A DNA stretch of 64,000 nt, from contig NZ_CP127295.1 of NCBI RefSeq assembly GCF_030285665.1, positions 8,990,001 through 9,054,000 of the forward strand, given 5' to 3'. Below the pieces are notes generated by a model. The model saw only the letters and a program-made list of their open reading frames with translations. It was not told the DNA's origin and searched no databases. The translations under genes and the position numbers were made by a program. This DNA comes from Amycolatopsis mongoliensis. GTDB lineage: Bacteria; Actinomycetota; Actinomycetes; Mycobacteriales; Pseudonocardiaceae. Below are positions 28,768 through 36,903 of the stretch, one piece after another. Each line of letters opens with the position of its first letter. The first letter of the stretch is position 1.

Positions 28768-30543
28768 TCAGCCGGTCACGACCAGATTGTCGAAGTTCAG
28801 GGTTACGGCGCCGCACGGCTCAGCAGTCGCCACCGAAGGATCGATCGTGAAGGTGACTCGGTCACTTGCGGTAAGGGAACCGATAGACGTCGGCACGGTG
28901 ACGCTCGTACCGGCACCCATGCCGACGTGCAGCGTGACGAAAGCCTTGCCGGCCCCGACGAGCACGGTCAGCGGTCCGCACATCTTCGCTTTCTCGTCCA
29001 CGCTCAACGTGCCCCGCAGGTACGCGGCGGACGGCGGAGTCCCGTGCGCTCGCAAACTCATGGTCAGCTCCGGACGAACGGCCGGGGAGGCGAGCGTGAC
29101 CGGCACGTGCCGGTCCACGGTCGCGTCGGCGGTCTGCCCGTCCGGGGTGCCGCCGGCCACCCACGTCAGCTCGTAACCGTTCTCGGGCACGACAGGGCCG
29201 TCCTCGGCCGACAAGTACAAGCTCACGACGATGGTCGCGACGAGGCCGATGACGGACGCGATCAGGGAAGCGATCCGCACCCTCCGCTTGGCCCTGCTGT
29301 GCGTGCCGGGAGCGGGAAACGACAGCGAGGCCGCTGTCCTCCGGTCAAGGTCTCGCTGCAGATCGCGTAACGGATCTGATCGGCGCCGGCCGAACCGCCA
29401 TCGAGCGCGTTTCGCTGAAGGTGAAGGCAGACCGGACAACGCCGCCGGCTTCTTGCTGGTGTCAGCCTTCGGCAGGACTTGCACTTCACCACCGGCCGAA
29501 CGAGGCGATTCGGCCGGGCGTCGGCCGCCCAGCGCGCCGGACAAGGCCTCTTCCCGGCCAGGCCGGGCCGGCTCCGATGGGACCGGCCCCGGTGCGGACG
29601 GCTCGAGATCCCGTTCGCCCTCGTCGTTTCCCAGCCTCCGCAGGGTTTCGATGGCAGTCACGTCACCGGCCGCCGCGGACTTGCGCAAGACCTTCAGAGC
29701 CTCGGAGCGGATGGTGTCGTGCTTGCTGAACAGCGCGGCGCGCAGGTCTGGATCCAGCCCGTGGGGCAGCGACAGCCCCTTCCGGCTGTGCGCCAGGTAG
29801 ACGGGGCCGCTGCCCCGGTCGTTCCGGGTCGGCGTCTGGTGGGGAGTCCGGGAGCGGACGCGGTCGTAGACGTAGCTGTAGAGTTCGGCCGCTTCGATCC
29901 GGCCGTCCGAGTCCAGGTCCGCGTCGCCGCTGCGCAACCCGGCAACGATCGCTTCGGTGAAGATCGAGGGGACCGACGGTCCGATCGGAGAATGCTCGCT
30001 TCCGGTCTCGAAGGCATGCTCGAGGTGGGTCGACGCGGTCATCACCAGGCAACCACGGCCGGGTTTGGCCGCCAGCTGGTCCACCACGTCGACGCGGCCA
30101 CCCGATTTGGGCACGTGTCCGGCGGGGAAAGCGCCGCTGAAACAGCAGTCCAGCCACAACACCACCTGCCGCGCGGCGCTCCGCTCCACCTCGTCGCGGA
30201 CGAATTCCGCCGGAAGGCCGGTGGCGCTCAACAGATCGAGCCTGGTGTCGGTCGCGGCGAAGTGGAGCCGGCCGCGAGTGTCTTTGACGCCGTGCCCCGA
30301 AATGTGCAGCAACAGCAGATCGTGCCTGGTGGCCTCGGTGAACAACCGGCCGATGGCCACCCGGAGGTCCTGGGTGGACCGGTTCCCGGCCACCGTCACC
30401 TCGAAGCCACCGATGTCGGGATCCGCCAGCAATTCGCGCAGCTCGTCGACTTCCTGCAGCGGCCCCCGCAGCGGCTTCAGGCCCGGGTCGGCATAGTCGC
30501 TGGTGGCGATGAGCAGGGCCAGGCGCCGTCCATCGGGCGTCAC
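28768..30543 (-). CDS. Membrane-anchored caspase-like (C14) protease
   Basis: 591 residues. The N-terminal caspase fold starts RRLALLIATSDYADPGL; catalytic His84 in LLHISGHG and Cys134 in LWLDCCFSGAF are present. It ends with an EF-hand-like loop DADLDSDGRIEAAEL and the tail SYVYDRVRSRTPHQTPTRN common in bacterial caspases. A helical region (FSKHDTIRSEALKVLRKSAAAG) and a disordered linker lead to one membrane helix near residues 422-444 (IASLIASVIGLVATIVVSLYL) and a 147-residue beta-rich exterior domain. GTG 30543 is used because it directly precedes the caspase domain. Divergent from an EACC1-like gene 45 nt away. Probably a stress- or invasion-triggered protease. Confidence 0.88.
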   Translation of the reverse strand: MTPDGRRLALLIATSDYADPGLKPLRGPLQEVDELRELLADPDIGGFEVTVAGNRSTQDLRVAIGRLFTEATRHDLLLLHISGHGVKDTRGRLHFAATDTRLDLLSATGLPAEFVRDEVERSAARQVVLWLDCCFSGAFPAGHVPKSGGRVDVVDQLAAKPGRGCLVMTASTHLEHAFETGSEHSPIGPSVPSIFTEAIVAGLRSGDADLDSDGRIEAAELYSYVYDRVRSRTPHQTPTRNDRGSGPVYLAHSRKGLSLPHGLDPDLRAALFSKHDTIRSEALKVLRKSAAAGDVTAIETLRRLGNDEGERDLEPSAPGPVPSEPARPGREEALSGALGGRRPAESPRSAGGEVQVLPKADTSKKPAALSGLPSPSAKRARWRFGRRRSDPLRDLQRDLDRRTAASLSFPAPGTHSRAKRRVRIASLIASVIGLVATIVVSLYLSAEDGPVVPENGYELTWVAGGTPDGQTADATVDRHVPVTLASPAVRPELTMSLRAHGTPPSAAYLRGTLSVDEKAKMCGPLTVLVGAGKAFVTLHVGMGAGTSVTVPTSIGSLTASDRVTFTIDPSVATAEPCGAVTLNFDNLVVTG

Positions 30544-30570
30544 CCGAGCACCTGCCCGGCCCGGTGCACG

Positions 30571-30576
30571 TAGGAT
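30571..30576 (+). promoter_or_regulatory. Putative -10 box of the EACC1-like gene
   Basis: TAGGAT ends 12 nt before the GTG start in the 45-nt divergent spacer, so the transcript would be leaderless or nearly so. No convincing -35 is visible. Confidence 0.35.
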
Positions 30577-30588
30577 ATCGTTCGAAGC

Positions 30589-30945
30589 GTGACGGACATT
30601 TCGGTGACAGTTGTCGAGGATGATCCCGCAATCGCCGACGAACAAATCCGGCAACTGCGCGAGGAACTGCTCGGACTCGAGGTGGATTCGGTCGAGTTCG
30701 GCCCCGGCCAGGTTCCGCCAGAAGGCGCGAAAGGGGTCGACGGCGCGACGTTGTCCCTCGTCGTCACCCTCAGCTCCTCCCCAGTGCTGATCATTGTGGG
30801 CCGCACCCTGCGCGATTGGGTCAACCGGGCGAAGGACCGTTCCTTGATCATCCGCAAGGACGGCCGATCGCTGGAAATCACCGGCGCCCGCACCGGCCAA
30901 GATCGAAAACTCATCGAGGCGTTCCTGCGGGACGGACAACTCTAG
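30589..30945 (+). CDS. EACC1-like effector-associated component
   Basis: 118-residue soluble protein. Its layout matches the effector-associated constant component 1 family described with actinobacterial conflict systems: an N-terminal strand (DISVTVVEDD), a helix (DEQIRQLREELLGLEVDSVEFG), a hydrophobic helix (PVLIIVGRTLRDWVNRAK) and a C-terminal SLIIRKDGRSLEITG plus FLRDGQL. Such proteins are encoded beside caspase- or trypsin-like effectors and are thought to help assemble or control them. Here the partner is the divergent caspase-like protease. GTG 30589 is the first start in frame. Identification is by pattern memory, moderately sure. Confidence 0.7.
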   Translation: MTDISVTVVEDDPAIADEQIRQLREELLGLEVDSVEFGPGQVPPEGAKGVDGATLSLVVTLSSSPVLIIVGRTLRDWVNRAKDRSLIIRKDGRSLEITGARTGQDRKLIEAFLRDGQL

Positions 30946-30996
30946 CGCCCGGTATCGGCCAAGCGTTGCCAGGGCACCGGCTGCGCCGCCCGGATG

Positions 30997-31551
30997 TCAG
31001 GCCACCAGGAGGCCGACCGCGGTGGCGAAGCGCGCGAGATACGCCTCGCGAGTCTCCACCTGATGCTTCAGCCCCACTGACGCGCTGATCAGGGTCTGTG
31101 CGACGTCGTGCGCGGACGCACGCTCCGACGCCGCGGCGATCGCGGTCGTGACCAGCTCCTCGAAGCGCTTCGGCGCGGTCCGGACGATCTCGCCGAGCAG
31201 GTCCGGGTTCTGCTCGATGACGCTCGGGATGTCCCGGCCCAGCGGGCCGATGTAGCGGCCCGCCCACTGGTCGAACGCGTCGACGAGCCGTTCGCGCAAC
31301 GGCCGGCCGGTGTCGGCGAGGAGCCGTTCGGCGGCGGCGAGGTCCTGATCCAGTGCCCGGGTGACCGCGGCCCGGAACAGCACTTCCTTGGAGGCGAAGA
31401 GGAAGTACAGGCCCGGCCGGGAAATGCGGGCGGTGCGCGCGACCTCCTCCATGGACGTCTTCCGGTAGCCATGGCGAGCGAACGTGAGCAGCGCCGACTC
31501 GAGCACCGCGTCCCGGCGGCCCGGCTCCGCGACCTTCGACGTTTCGGCCAT
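30997..31551 (-). CDS. TetR-family regulator
   Basis: 184 residues. N-terminal TetR HTH (RRDAVLESALLTFARHGYRKTSMEEVARTARISRPGLYFLFASKE) at about residues 12-57, then a helical ligand-binding domain with no recognised subtype. Divergent from an SDR oxidoreductase; a near-palindrome between them is its likely operator, so the pair is probably a drug- or metabolite-responsive module. Confidence 0.9.
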   Translation of the reverse strand: MAETSKVAEPGRRDAVLESALLTFARHGYRKTSMEEVARTARISRPGLYFLFASKEVLFRAAVTRALDQDLAAAERLLADTGRPLRERLVDAFDQWAGRYIGPLGRDIPSVIEQNPDLLGEIVRTAPKRFEELVTTAIAAASERASAHDVAQTLISASVGLKHQVETREAYLARFATAVGLLVA

Positions 31552-31577
31552 TCCGCTACCGTACGCATCACCGACTT

Positions 31578-31598
31578 ACTAAACAACTTCTGTTCAGT
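31578..31598. promoter_or_regulatory. TetR-type operator between the TetR and SDR genes
   Basis: ACTAAACA and TGTTCAGT flank ACTTC; the arms are complementary except at one position. TATAGT at 31602-31607 follows it and lies 6 nt before the SDR start, so a bound repressor would block that promoter. Confidence 0.55.
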
Positions 31599-31613
31599 CT
31601 GTATAGTCGAGCC

Positions 31614-32585
31614 GTGACCGGACGTCAGCTCATCACCACGCCGTTCTCCGCCTCCTCGACCGCGGACGAGGTCCTGGCCGGCGTCGACCTCGCCGGCGTG
31701 CGGGCGATCGTGACCGGGGCGTCCTCCGGCATCGGCGCCGAGACGGCCCGCGCCCTGGCCGCGGCCGGCGCCGAGGTGACCCTCGCGGTCCGGAACACCG
31801 CCGCCGGCGAGGCCGTCGCCACCGCCATCGCGGACGCGGGCGCCGCACACCGCCCCCGCGTCGCCCCGCTCGACCTCGCCGACCCGGCGGCCGTCCGGCG
31901 TTTCACCGACGGCTGGGACGGCGCGCTGCACCTGCTCGTCGCCAACGCCGGTCTCGTCACCGGCGGGCCGGCCCACACCGCGCGGGGGTGGGAACTGCAG
32001 TTCGCGACGAACCACCTCGGCCACTTCGCCCTCGCCACCGGGCTGCACGCCGCGCTCGCCCGCGGTGCCGCCGACCGGGGCGAGGCGCGGATCGTCTCGG
32101 TCAGCTCCACCGCGCACATGCGCGCCGGCGTCGATTTCGACGACCTGCACTTCCGGCACCGCGGCTACGACCCCCAAATCGCGTACGCCCAGTCGAAGAC
32201 GGCGAACTCGCTGTTCGCGGTCGAAGCGACCCGCCGCTGGGCGCCCGACGGCATCTTCGCCAACGCCGTGAACCCCGGCGGCGTCGCGACCGGGCTGCAG
32301 CGGAACTTCACCCAGGCGCAGAAGGATTCCCTGGCCGCGGCCGAAGCGGCCGGCGTCTTCGCCTACAAGACCGTCGAGCAGGGCGCCGCGACGAGCGTCG
32401 TCGCCGCCGTGGCACCGCAGTTCGCCCGGACCGGCGGCCACTACCTGGACGACGGGCAGGAGGCGTACACCGTGCCCGACGACGCCCAGCTCGCCGACCA
32501 CCCTCACGGTGTCAAGCGGTGGGCGCTCGACCCCGCCGCGGCCGAGCGCCTCTGGGCCGTCTCGGCCGCGTTGACCCGCAGCTGA
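31614..32585 (+). CDS. Short-chain dehydrogenase/reductase
   Basis: 323 residues. Cofactor motif TGASSGIG, NAG in VANAG, catalytic Ser in VSVSSTAHM and YxxxK in YAQSKTANS. It resembles the retinol-dehydrogenase/WWOX-like SDRs of actinomycetes, which are longer than the 250-residue classical members. GTG 31614 sits 6 nt after a TATAGT box, suggesting a leaderless mRNA. Substrate unknown; regulation by the divergent TetR is likely. Confidence 0.9.
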   Translation: MTGRQLITTPFSASSTADEVLAGVDLAGVRAIVTGASSGIGAETARALAAAGAEVTLAVRNTAAGEAVATAIADAGAAHRPRVAPLDLADPAAVRRFTDGWDGALHLLVANAGLVTGGPAHTARGWELQFATNHLGHFALATGLHAALARGAADRGEARIVSVSSTAHMRAGVDFDDLHFRHRGYDPQIAYAQSKTANSLFAVEATRRWAPDGIFANAVNPGGVATGLQRNFTQAQKDSLAAAEAAGVFAYKTVEQGAATSVVAAVAPQFARTGGHYLDDGQEAYTVPDDAQLADHPHGVKRWALDPAAAERLWAVSAALTRS

Positions 32586-32600
32586 CCGCGAGTTTGCAGC

Positions 32601-32870
32601 TCATCGACCACGCGGACGCGAGCTCCGCGCCAGCAGCACCGCCGTAGCCAAGACGGCCAGCGGCGCCGCGGCCGCGGCGACCACCGCCATGATCACCGGC
32701 AGCCCCGGGGACGGCGCCGGGCGACCGGGAACCACCGGCGGGCCGGTGAACCGCAGGTGCGCATCCATGTGGTGCCACCGCGTCACTTCCAGGTAGATGA
32801 TCCGCCAGCTTCCGGCCCACAGCACCAGGGCCACCCCCAGCGCGGCCCGCGGCAGACGGCGCTTGGTCAT
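32601..32870 (-). CDS. Small two-helix membrane protein of unknown function
   Basis: 89 residues: helix 1 AALGVALVLWAGSWRIIYLEV, an exterior Pro-rich loop, helix 2 VIMAVVAAAAAPLAVLATAVLLA, basic tail. ATG 32870 overlaps the stop of the Clp-N protein gene (ATGA), making it the third gene of a translationally coupled operon. I do not recognise the family. Confidence 0.7.
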   Translation of the reverse strand: MTKRRLPRAALGVALVLWAGSWRIIYLEVTRWHHMDAHLRFTGPPVVPGRPAPSPGLPVIMAVVAAAAAPLAVLATAVLLARSSRPRGR

Positions 32871-33430
32871 CGACCTGCGCGGGCGAGGATCGCGCGCCGC
32901 AGCTGCGGCGCCGAAACACCGAGAGCGGCCAGGATCGGCGGCACCAGTCCACCGTCCGCGGTGACCACCGCGGCACCGATGTGGTGCTCCGCAACGCGCG
33001 TCCCACCCTGCTCCGCGTCCTTCACGGCGGTGTCCAGGCACGACCTCGCCCGGCCGGTGACCGGCAGGTGTCCCGGCAACCGCACCCGATGCCGGCGCCG
33101 GTGCCGCGGCCGCGGCACCGGCGCGGGACCGAAGGTGGCCTCGACGGCCTCCCGTACCGCCTGCAGGTCGATCCCGATCGTGGCGAGCGCGTCGGCGTCC
33201 AGGCCGTCGAACACACTGCGCGGCCCGTTCAGCAACCGGTCGGTCTGCGCGGCGACGCGTTCGGGCGTCACGCCGTGCTCCCGGGCCACCTCGCCCAGCG
33301 GCGTGGGCGAGTGCGCGATCGCGTAGAGCAGGTGCTCGCACCCGATCCCCGGATGCCCCAGCGCCCGCGCGCGCTCCTGGGCGGTCCGCACCAACGCCCG
33401 GACATCGTCGTCGAACTGCGGATTCCTCAT
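32867..33430 (-). CDS. Clp N-terminal (repeat) domain protein
   Basis: 187 residues with two Clp-N-type repeats: FDDDVRALVRTAQERARALGHPGIGCEHLLYAIAHSP (H-x-G-x-E-H-L-L signature near residues 26-35) and ARSCLDTAVKDAEQGGTRVAEHHIGAAVV near the C-terminus. There is no AAA+ module, so it is not a Clp ATPase. It may act as an adaptor or substrate-recognition protein. It sits between an HTH protein and a membrane protein with 4-nt overlaps on both sides, an arrangement that suggests a single regulated unit. Confidence 0.82.
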   Translation of the reverse strand: MRNPQFDDDVRALVRTAQERARALGHPGIGCEHLLYAIAHSPTPLGEVAREHGVTPERVAAQTDRLLNGPRSVFDGLDADALATIGIDLQAVREAVEATFGPAPVPRPRHRRRHRVRLPGHLPVTGRARSCLDTAVKDAEQGGTRVAEHHIGAAVVTADGGLVPPILAALGVSAPQLRRAILARAGR

Positions 33431-33651
33431 GCCCGGCCCCCGGTTCTGCGCCCGTGCTTGCGGTGCACGGTCTGCTTGGTGACCCCCAGCCGGGCGGCGA
33501 TGTCCTGCCACGACCACCCCGCCCGCCGGGCCCGGTCCACCTGCAACGCCTCCAGTTCCTCGGTCAGCACCCGCAGCGCCGCCACCGCCCGCAATCCCAC
33601 TTCCGGGTCGGTACTCGCCGCACTCTCGGCGATCTGCATTCGCGTATCCAT
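33427..33651 (-). CDS. Small HTH regulator, sigma-70 region-4-like
   Basis: 74 residues. C-terminal HTH WSWQDIAARLGVTKQTVHRKHGRR resembles sigma region 4 or AsnC-type recognition helices; the N-terminal half is helical. ATG 33651 lies 6 nt after a TATGCT box, so the mRNA is probably leaderless. Two palindromes overlap the -10 and -35 boxes, suggesting it represses its own operon, which encodes the Clp-N and membrane proteins. Confidence 0.82.
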   Translation of the reverse strand: MDTRMQIAESAASTDPEVGLRAVAALRVLTEELEALQVDRARRAGWSWQDIAARLGVTKQTVHRKHGRRTGGRA

Positions 33652-33653
33652 GT

Positions 33654-33698
33654 CGTCAGCATAAGCTGACGCCACCAGGTCGTCAACATAAGCTGACG
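33654..33698 (-). promoter_or_regulatory. Promoter with two overlapping operator palindromes
   Basis: On the minus strand TTGACG (33686-33681) is separated by exactly 17 nt from TATGCT (33663-33658). Palindrome A, CGTCAGC-ATAA-GCTGACG (33654-33671), covers the -10. Palindrome B, CGTCAAC-ATAA-GCTGACG (33681-33698), covers the -35. The two are 27 bp apart centre to centre, so bound dimers would lie on nearby, not identical, helix faces. Confidence 0.75.
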
Positions 33699-33871
33699 AG
33701 CGCCTGCATCTGCCAGGCCGCCGAACGTCGTCGTCCGTCTCGCGTCTTGGCGAGCGTCCGAAAACCGGACCCGGCGTTGGGACCGCTTGCTTGGAGTTCG
33801 CCACGACGTCGGCTCGGTCACCGTGGACGTCCACGCCTGACGACCGTTGAGCGGTACGCCACGGCGCACGC

Positions 33872-35077
33872 GTGTCGCACGATGAGGCGATGGAGGTCCA
33901 GCCTGTTCCCTACCCCTTCGCAGACGCCGTGGCGCTGCAGCTCCACCCGCGGTTCGCCGAGCTGCGGAAGTCCGAAGGGCCGGTACGCGTCACGATGCCC
34001 TACGGCGGCGACGCCTGGCTGGTGACGCGCTACGAGCAGACGCGGTTCGTGCTGTCGGACCCACGGTTCTCCCGCGCCGCCGCGGCCGGGAAAGACGTCC
34101 CGCGCGGGCGTCCCGGCTTCGAACCGGCGGGCAACCTGCTGGCCATGGACCCGCCGGAGCACAACCGGATCCGGGCGCTGGTGGCCAAGGCGTTCACCGT
34201 CCGCCGGGTGGAGTTGCTCCAGCCCCGGATCCGGGAAATCGTCGACACGCTCCTCGACGGCATCAGCCCGCCCGCCGACTTCGCCTCAGCGGTGGCGTGG
34301 GAGCTGCCCGTGCAGGTGATCAGCGAGCTGCTCGGCGTGCCGCCAGGCGAGCGCCGGATGGTGCGCGAGTGCACCGAAACGCTGGTCGCCTCGGGCGGAA
34401 CCGCGACACCCGCGGACGTCACAGAGGCACGCGGAAGGCTGGCGGGTGCACTGAACACGCTGATCGCGCAGCGCCGGGCGGCGCCCACCGACGACCTGCT
34501 GACCGCGCTCGTCGCGGCCCGCGACGAGGGAGACCGCCTGACGGACAACGAACTGCTCATGCTCGGCGTGGCACTGCTGGCCGGCGGCCACGAGACCACG
34601 GCGAACCTGACCGGCAGCTTCCTGGTGGAGCTGCTGTCCGACCGCGAACGGTGGACGACGCTCGTCGCCCGTCCCGAGCTGATCCCGTCGGCGGTGGAGG
34701 AGCTGCTGCGGTTCGTGCCGCTGGCGACGGTCGCGGATCTCGCGCGGATCGCCAAGGAGGACCTCGAGATCGGCGGCCAGGCCATCCGGGCCGGCGACGC
34801 GGTCCTGGTCCAGCTGGACTCGGCCAACCGCGACGAATCGGTGTTCGCGTCGGCCGGGGACCTGGACTTCGGCCGCAAGGTCAACCACCACGTCGCGTTC
34901 GGCTTCGGTGTGCACCACTGTGTCGGTGCGCCGCTGGCGCGGCTGGAACTGCGCGTCCTGCTCTCGAGGCTGGTCCACCGTCTGCCTGGCCTGCGCCTCG
35001 CGATCTCGGCGGAGGACATCGAGTGGCGCCGCGATGGATTGATGCGTGGGGTCGCGAGCCTGCCCGTCACTTGGTGA
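33872..35077 (+). CDS. Cytochrome P450
   Basis: 401 residues, soluble bacterial class. I-helix AGGHETT, ExxR in EELLRF, heme-binding loop FGFGVHHCVGAPLARLE with the thiolate Cys. It resembles CYP105/107-type monooxygenases of actinomycetes, which oxidise secondary metabolites or xenobiotics. GTG 33872 is taken as start; ATG 33890 is a possible alternative and neither has a good ribosome site. No ferredoxin gene or biosynthetic cluster adjoins it, so redox partner and substrate are unknown. Confidence 0.92.
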   Translation: MSHDEAMEVQPVPYPFADAVALQLHPRFAELRKSEGPVRVTMPYGGDAWLVTRYEQTRFVLSDPRFSRAAAAGKDVPRGRPGFEPAGNLLAMDPPEHNRIRALVAKAFTVRRVELLQPRIREIVDTLLDGISPPADFASAVAWELPVQVISELLGVPPGERRMVRECTETLVASGGTATPADVTEARGRLAGALNTLIAQRRAAPTDDLLTALVAARDEGDRLTDNELLMLGVALLAGGHETTANLTGSFLVELLSDRERWTTLVARPELIPSAVEELLRFVPLATVADLARIAKEDLEIGGQAIRAGDAVLVQLDSANRDESVFASAGDLDFGRKVNHHVAFGFGVHHCVGAPLARLELRVLLSRLVHRLPGLRLAISAEDIEWRRDGLMRGVASLPVTW

Positions 35078-35391
35078 AGTCCGTCAAGGGCACGGAGAAG
35101 CGACCCGTTCTGCACAGCCGAAACCTCCTCTCGACAGCGACCATCGCGAACCGATCTGATCACTCCGGCCTGCCGAGTTTCGTGCGCAGGGTCGCAACGT
35201 GGACGTCGAGCAAGCGTTTTTCTCGCGGTCGCCGGCCGGCCCCCTGGCACGGTGAAGGCCCCTCTCGCCCTCGAAGTGCGCACCGCCACCCCGCGATACG
35301 GCGAGCGCTGACGTCGTACCGCTCGGCGTCAAATGCAACCGGACGGGCGGGCACTTCCGTCCGGAGAGCACCGGATCCAGAAGGGGTGCCC
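35078..35391. other. Intergenic region without a recognisable gene
   Basis: 314 bp between the P450 and lipoprotein genes. No supported reading frame, palindrome or promoter stood out. A GTGAAGGCCCCTCTCG string at 35252 has a close copy near 46325. Confidence 0.6.
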
Positions 35392-35859
35392 ATGCGAAGA
35401 CTGCCCGCCGTGTCAGGCATCCTGCTCCTCCTCGTCGCCGCCACGGCGTGCGGCCGCGCCGAACCGGGGTCCGGAGACGCATCGGCGCTGTGCTCCCCCG
35501 GCTACGAACCCCGGGAGCTCGTCGACCGCCCCCTCCAGCCGGCTCTTCCCAGCATCCCCGGCCGCATCCCGACCGGGGACCAGCCGGCCGAAACCCGCAC
35601 CACGGACGCGGCCGCGATCAAGAAGATCGCCGCCGCCGCGTGCTCCCTGCCGACCCCGCCGCCGGACATCGCCTGCACACTCGAACTCGGACCGAGCTAC
35701 GAACTCCGCTTCCTCGACACCCAAGGCCGGACCACGACCCTCACCGCCGCCAGTTTCGGCTGCCAGTTCGTCGAAGGACTGGGCTCCCGCCGGTACGACG
35801 CGAAGCCCCTCTGGGAGGCCCTGGCCGCAGCCGGTCTCCCCGCGCCGCGACCGCGCTAG
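35392..35859 (+). CDS. Small secreted lipoprotein of unknown function
   Basis: 155 residues. Signal peptide with lipobox VAATAC; the mature part begins GRAEPGSGDAS. The rest contains four further Cys (LCSPG, AACSLP, IACTLE, FGCQF) and a small beta-rich region (YELRFLDTQGRTTTLTAA) but no domain I can name. AAGGGG lies just upstream of ATG 35392. Appears monocistronic. Confidence 0.72.
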   Translation: MRRLPAVSGILLLLVAATACGRAEPGSGDASALCSPGYEPRELVDRPLQPALPSIPGRIPTGDQPAETRTTDAAAIKKIAAAACSLPTPPPDIACTLELGPSYELRFLDTQGRTTTLTAASFGCQFVEGLGSRRYDAKPLWEALAAAGLPAPRPR

Positions 35860-35875
35860 TGCACGTGTGGCTGCC

Positions 35876-36243
35876 AGTCGGCTTACCGAGCCACGAGCGT
35901 CGACCGAGCGGGCCGCCGCGCAGCTCATGCTCGCCCTGTACCGCGGTGGTCGCCGGCCCCCACGGCGCTCCCGGCCGCCCGCGTGCGCCCGTTGCTGCAG
36001 GCGCCGGAAACCGCGTGCCTCGCACAGGAGCACCACCCCCGTCGCTACCGGATGCACGACCTCGTCCGCCTCCACGCCGCCGAACTGGCCCACCGCGATC
36101 TGTCCGAAGAGGACCGCGAAGCGGCGGCGCTGCGCCGGCTGATCGACTTCCACCTCCACACCGACGCCGAGCACGCCGACCTCCTGGCGCTGTGGCAGCG
36201 GGCCGGACCTCGTTCAAGCGCGACGACGATCCTCCGGAGCTGA
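35876..36243 (+). pseudogene. Collapsed remnant of an AfsR-type SARP/NB-ARC regulator
   Basis: Two pieces in different frames: RAAAQLMLALYRGGRRP matches the end of a BTAD domain, and RRYRMHDLVRLHAAELAHRDLSEEDREAAALRRLIDFHLHT matches the segment after the NB-ARC domain of AfsR-type regulators (here quoted as RYRMHDLVRLHAAELA and AALRRLIDFHLHT). About 300 residues that should separate them, including the whole P-loop NTPase, are missing. A deletion pseudogene is the simplest reading. Confidence 0.6.
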
Positions 36244-36247
36244 TGGT

Positions 36248-36263
36248 GGTATCGATCGATACC
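36248..36263. promoter_or_regulatory. MarR operator, autoregulatory copy
   Basis: GGTATCGATCGATACC is a perfect 16-bp palindrome 34 nt upstream of the MarR gene. A 13/16 copy lies at 36838-36853 before the nitroreductase gene. Confidence 0.7.
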
Positions 36264-36297
36264 GTAGCGTGTGATTCGTTGTTGGTAGCGTGCTCCC

Positions 36298-36762
36298 ATG
36301 ACCGCTGACTCTCCTCGTCGGGCGACCGACCGCCCTGGGGACGGTTCGCCGTTCGCGCTTGGACTGTTGCTGCGGCGGGCGCACTGGCGTGCCGCCGCCG
36401 TGATGACGGAGGCGCTGCGGCCGCTCGGCATCGAACTGCGGCACTTCGCGGTGCTGATCGTGCTGGCCGACCGCGGGGCCACCCTGCAGCGAGACCTCGG
36501 GGCCGCGACCGGGTCCGACAAGGCGGGGATCATGCGCGTCGTCGACGACCTGGAGCGCAAGGGGCTGGCGGTACGCAAGGCCGTCCCGGGGGACCGGCGG
36601 GCGCGAGCCGTGGAGATCACGCCCGAGGGCCTGGAGCTGTTCGATGCCGCGCACGTGGCGGCGGAGCCACTGGCCGAGCGCCTGGTCGCCGAGCTGGAGC
36701 CGGGCGAGCCCGAGCGGCTGGCGGATCTGCTGACCCGGTTCGCCCATCCTGAAGGCGCTTGA
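36298..36762 (+). CDS. MarR-family regulator
   Basis: 154 residues. Winged HTH: LRHFAVLIVLADRGATLQRDLGAATGSDKAGIMRVVDDLERKGLAVRKAVPGDRRARAVEITPEG, with the D-x-R-x wing near residues 98-102 (the motif GDRRARAVEIT). Matching palindromes in its own and the nitroreductase promoter point to repression of both, with release by a redox-active or aromatic ligand as usual for this family. Confidence 0.9.
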   Translation: MTADSPRRATDRPGDGSPFALGLLLRRAHWRAAAVMTEALRPLGIELRHFAVLIVLADRGATLQRDLGAATGSDKAGIMRVVDDLERKGLAVRKAVPGDRRARAVEITPEGLELFDAAHVAAEPLAERLVAELEPGEPERLADLLTRFAHPEGA

Positions 36763-36837
36763 CTCCGCTCTTCCGGCCGGTCAGCTGCGAGAGAAGTCGC
36801 GTCCATCACCATCCGCGGCATTCGTATCGACCAAGAA

Positions 36838-36853
36838 AGTATCGAATGATACC
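36838..36853. promoter_or_regulatory. MarR operator, nitroreductase copy
   Basis: AGTATCGAATGATACC matches the autoregulatory palindrome at 13 of 16 positions and lies about 50 nt upstream of the nitroreductase start. Confidence 0.6.
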
Positions 36854-36903
36854 GTCACGGTCGTAACTAACCGGCTGCGTCACGAACAGGTGGGTGACGG
36901 ACG

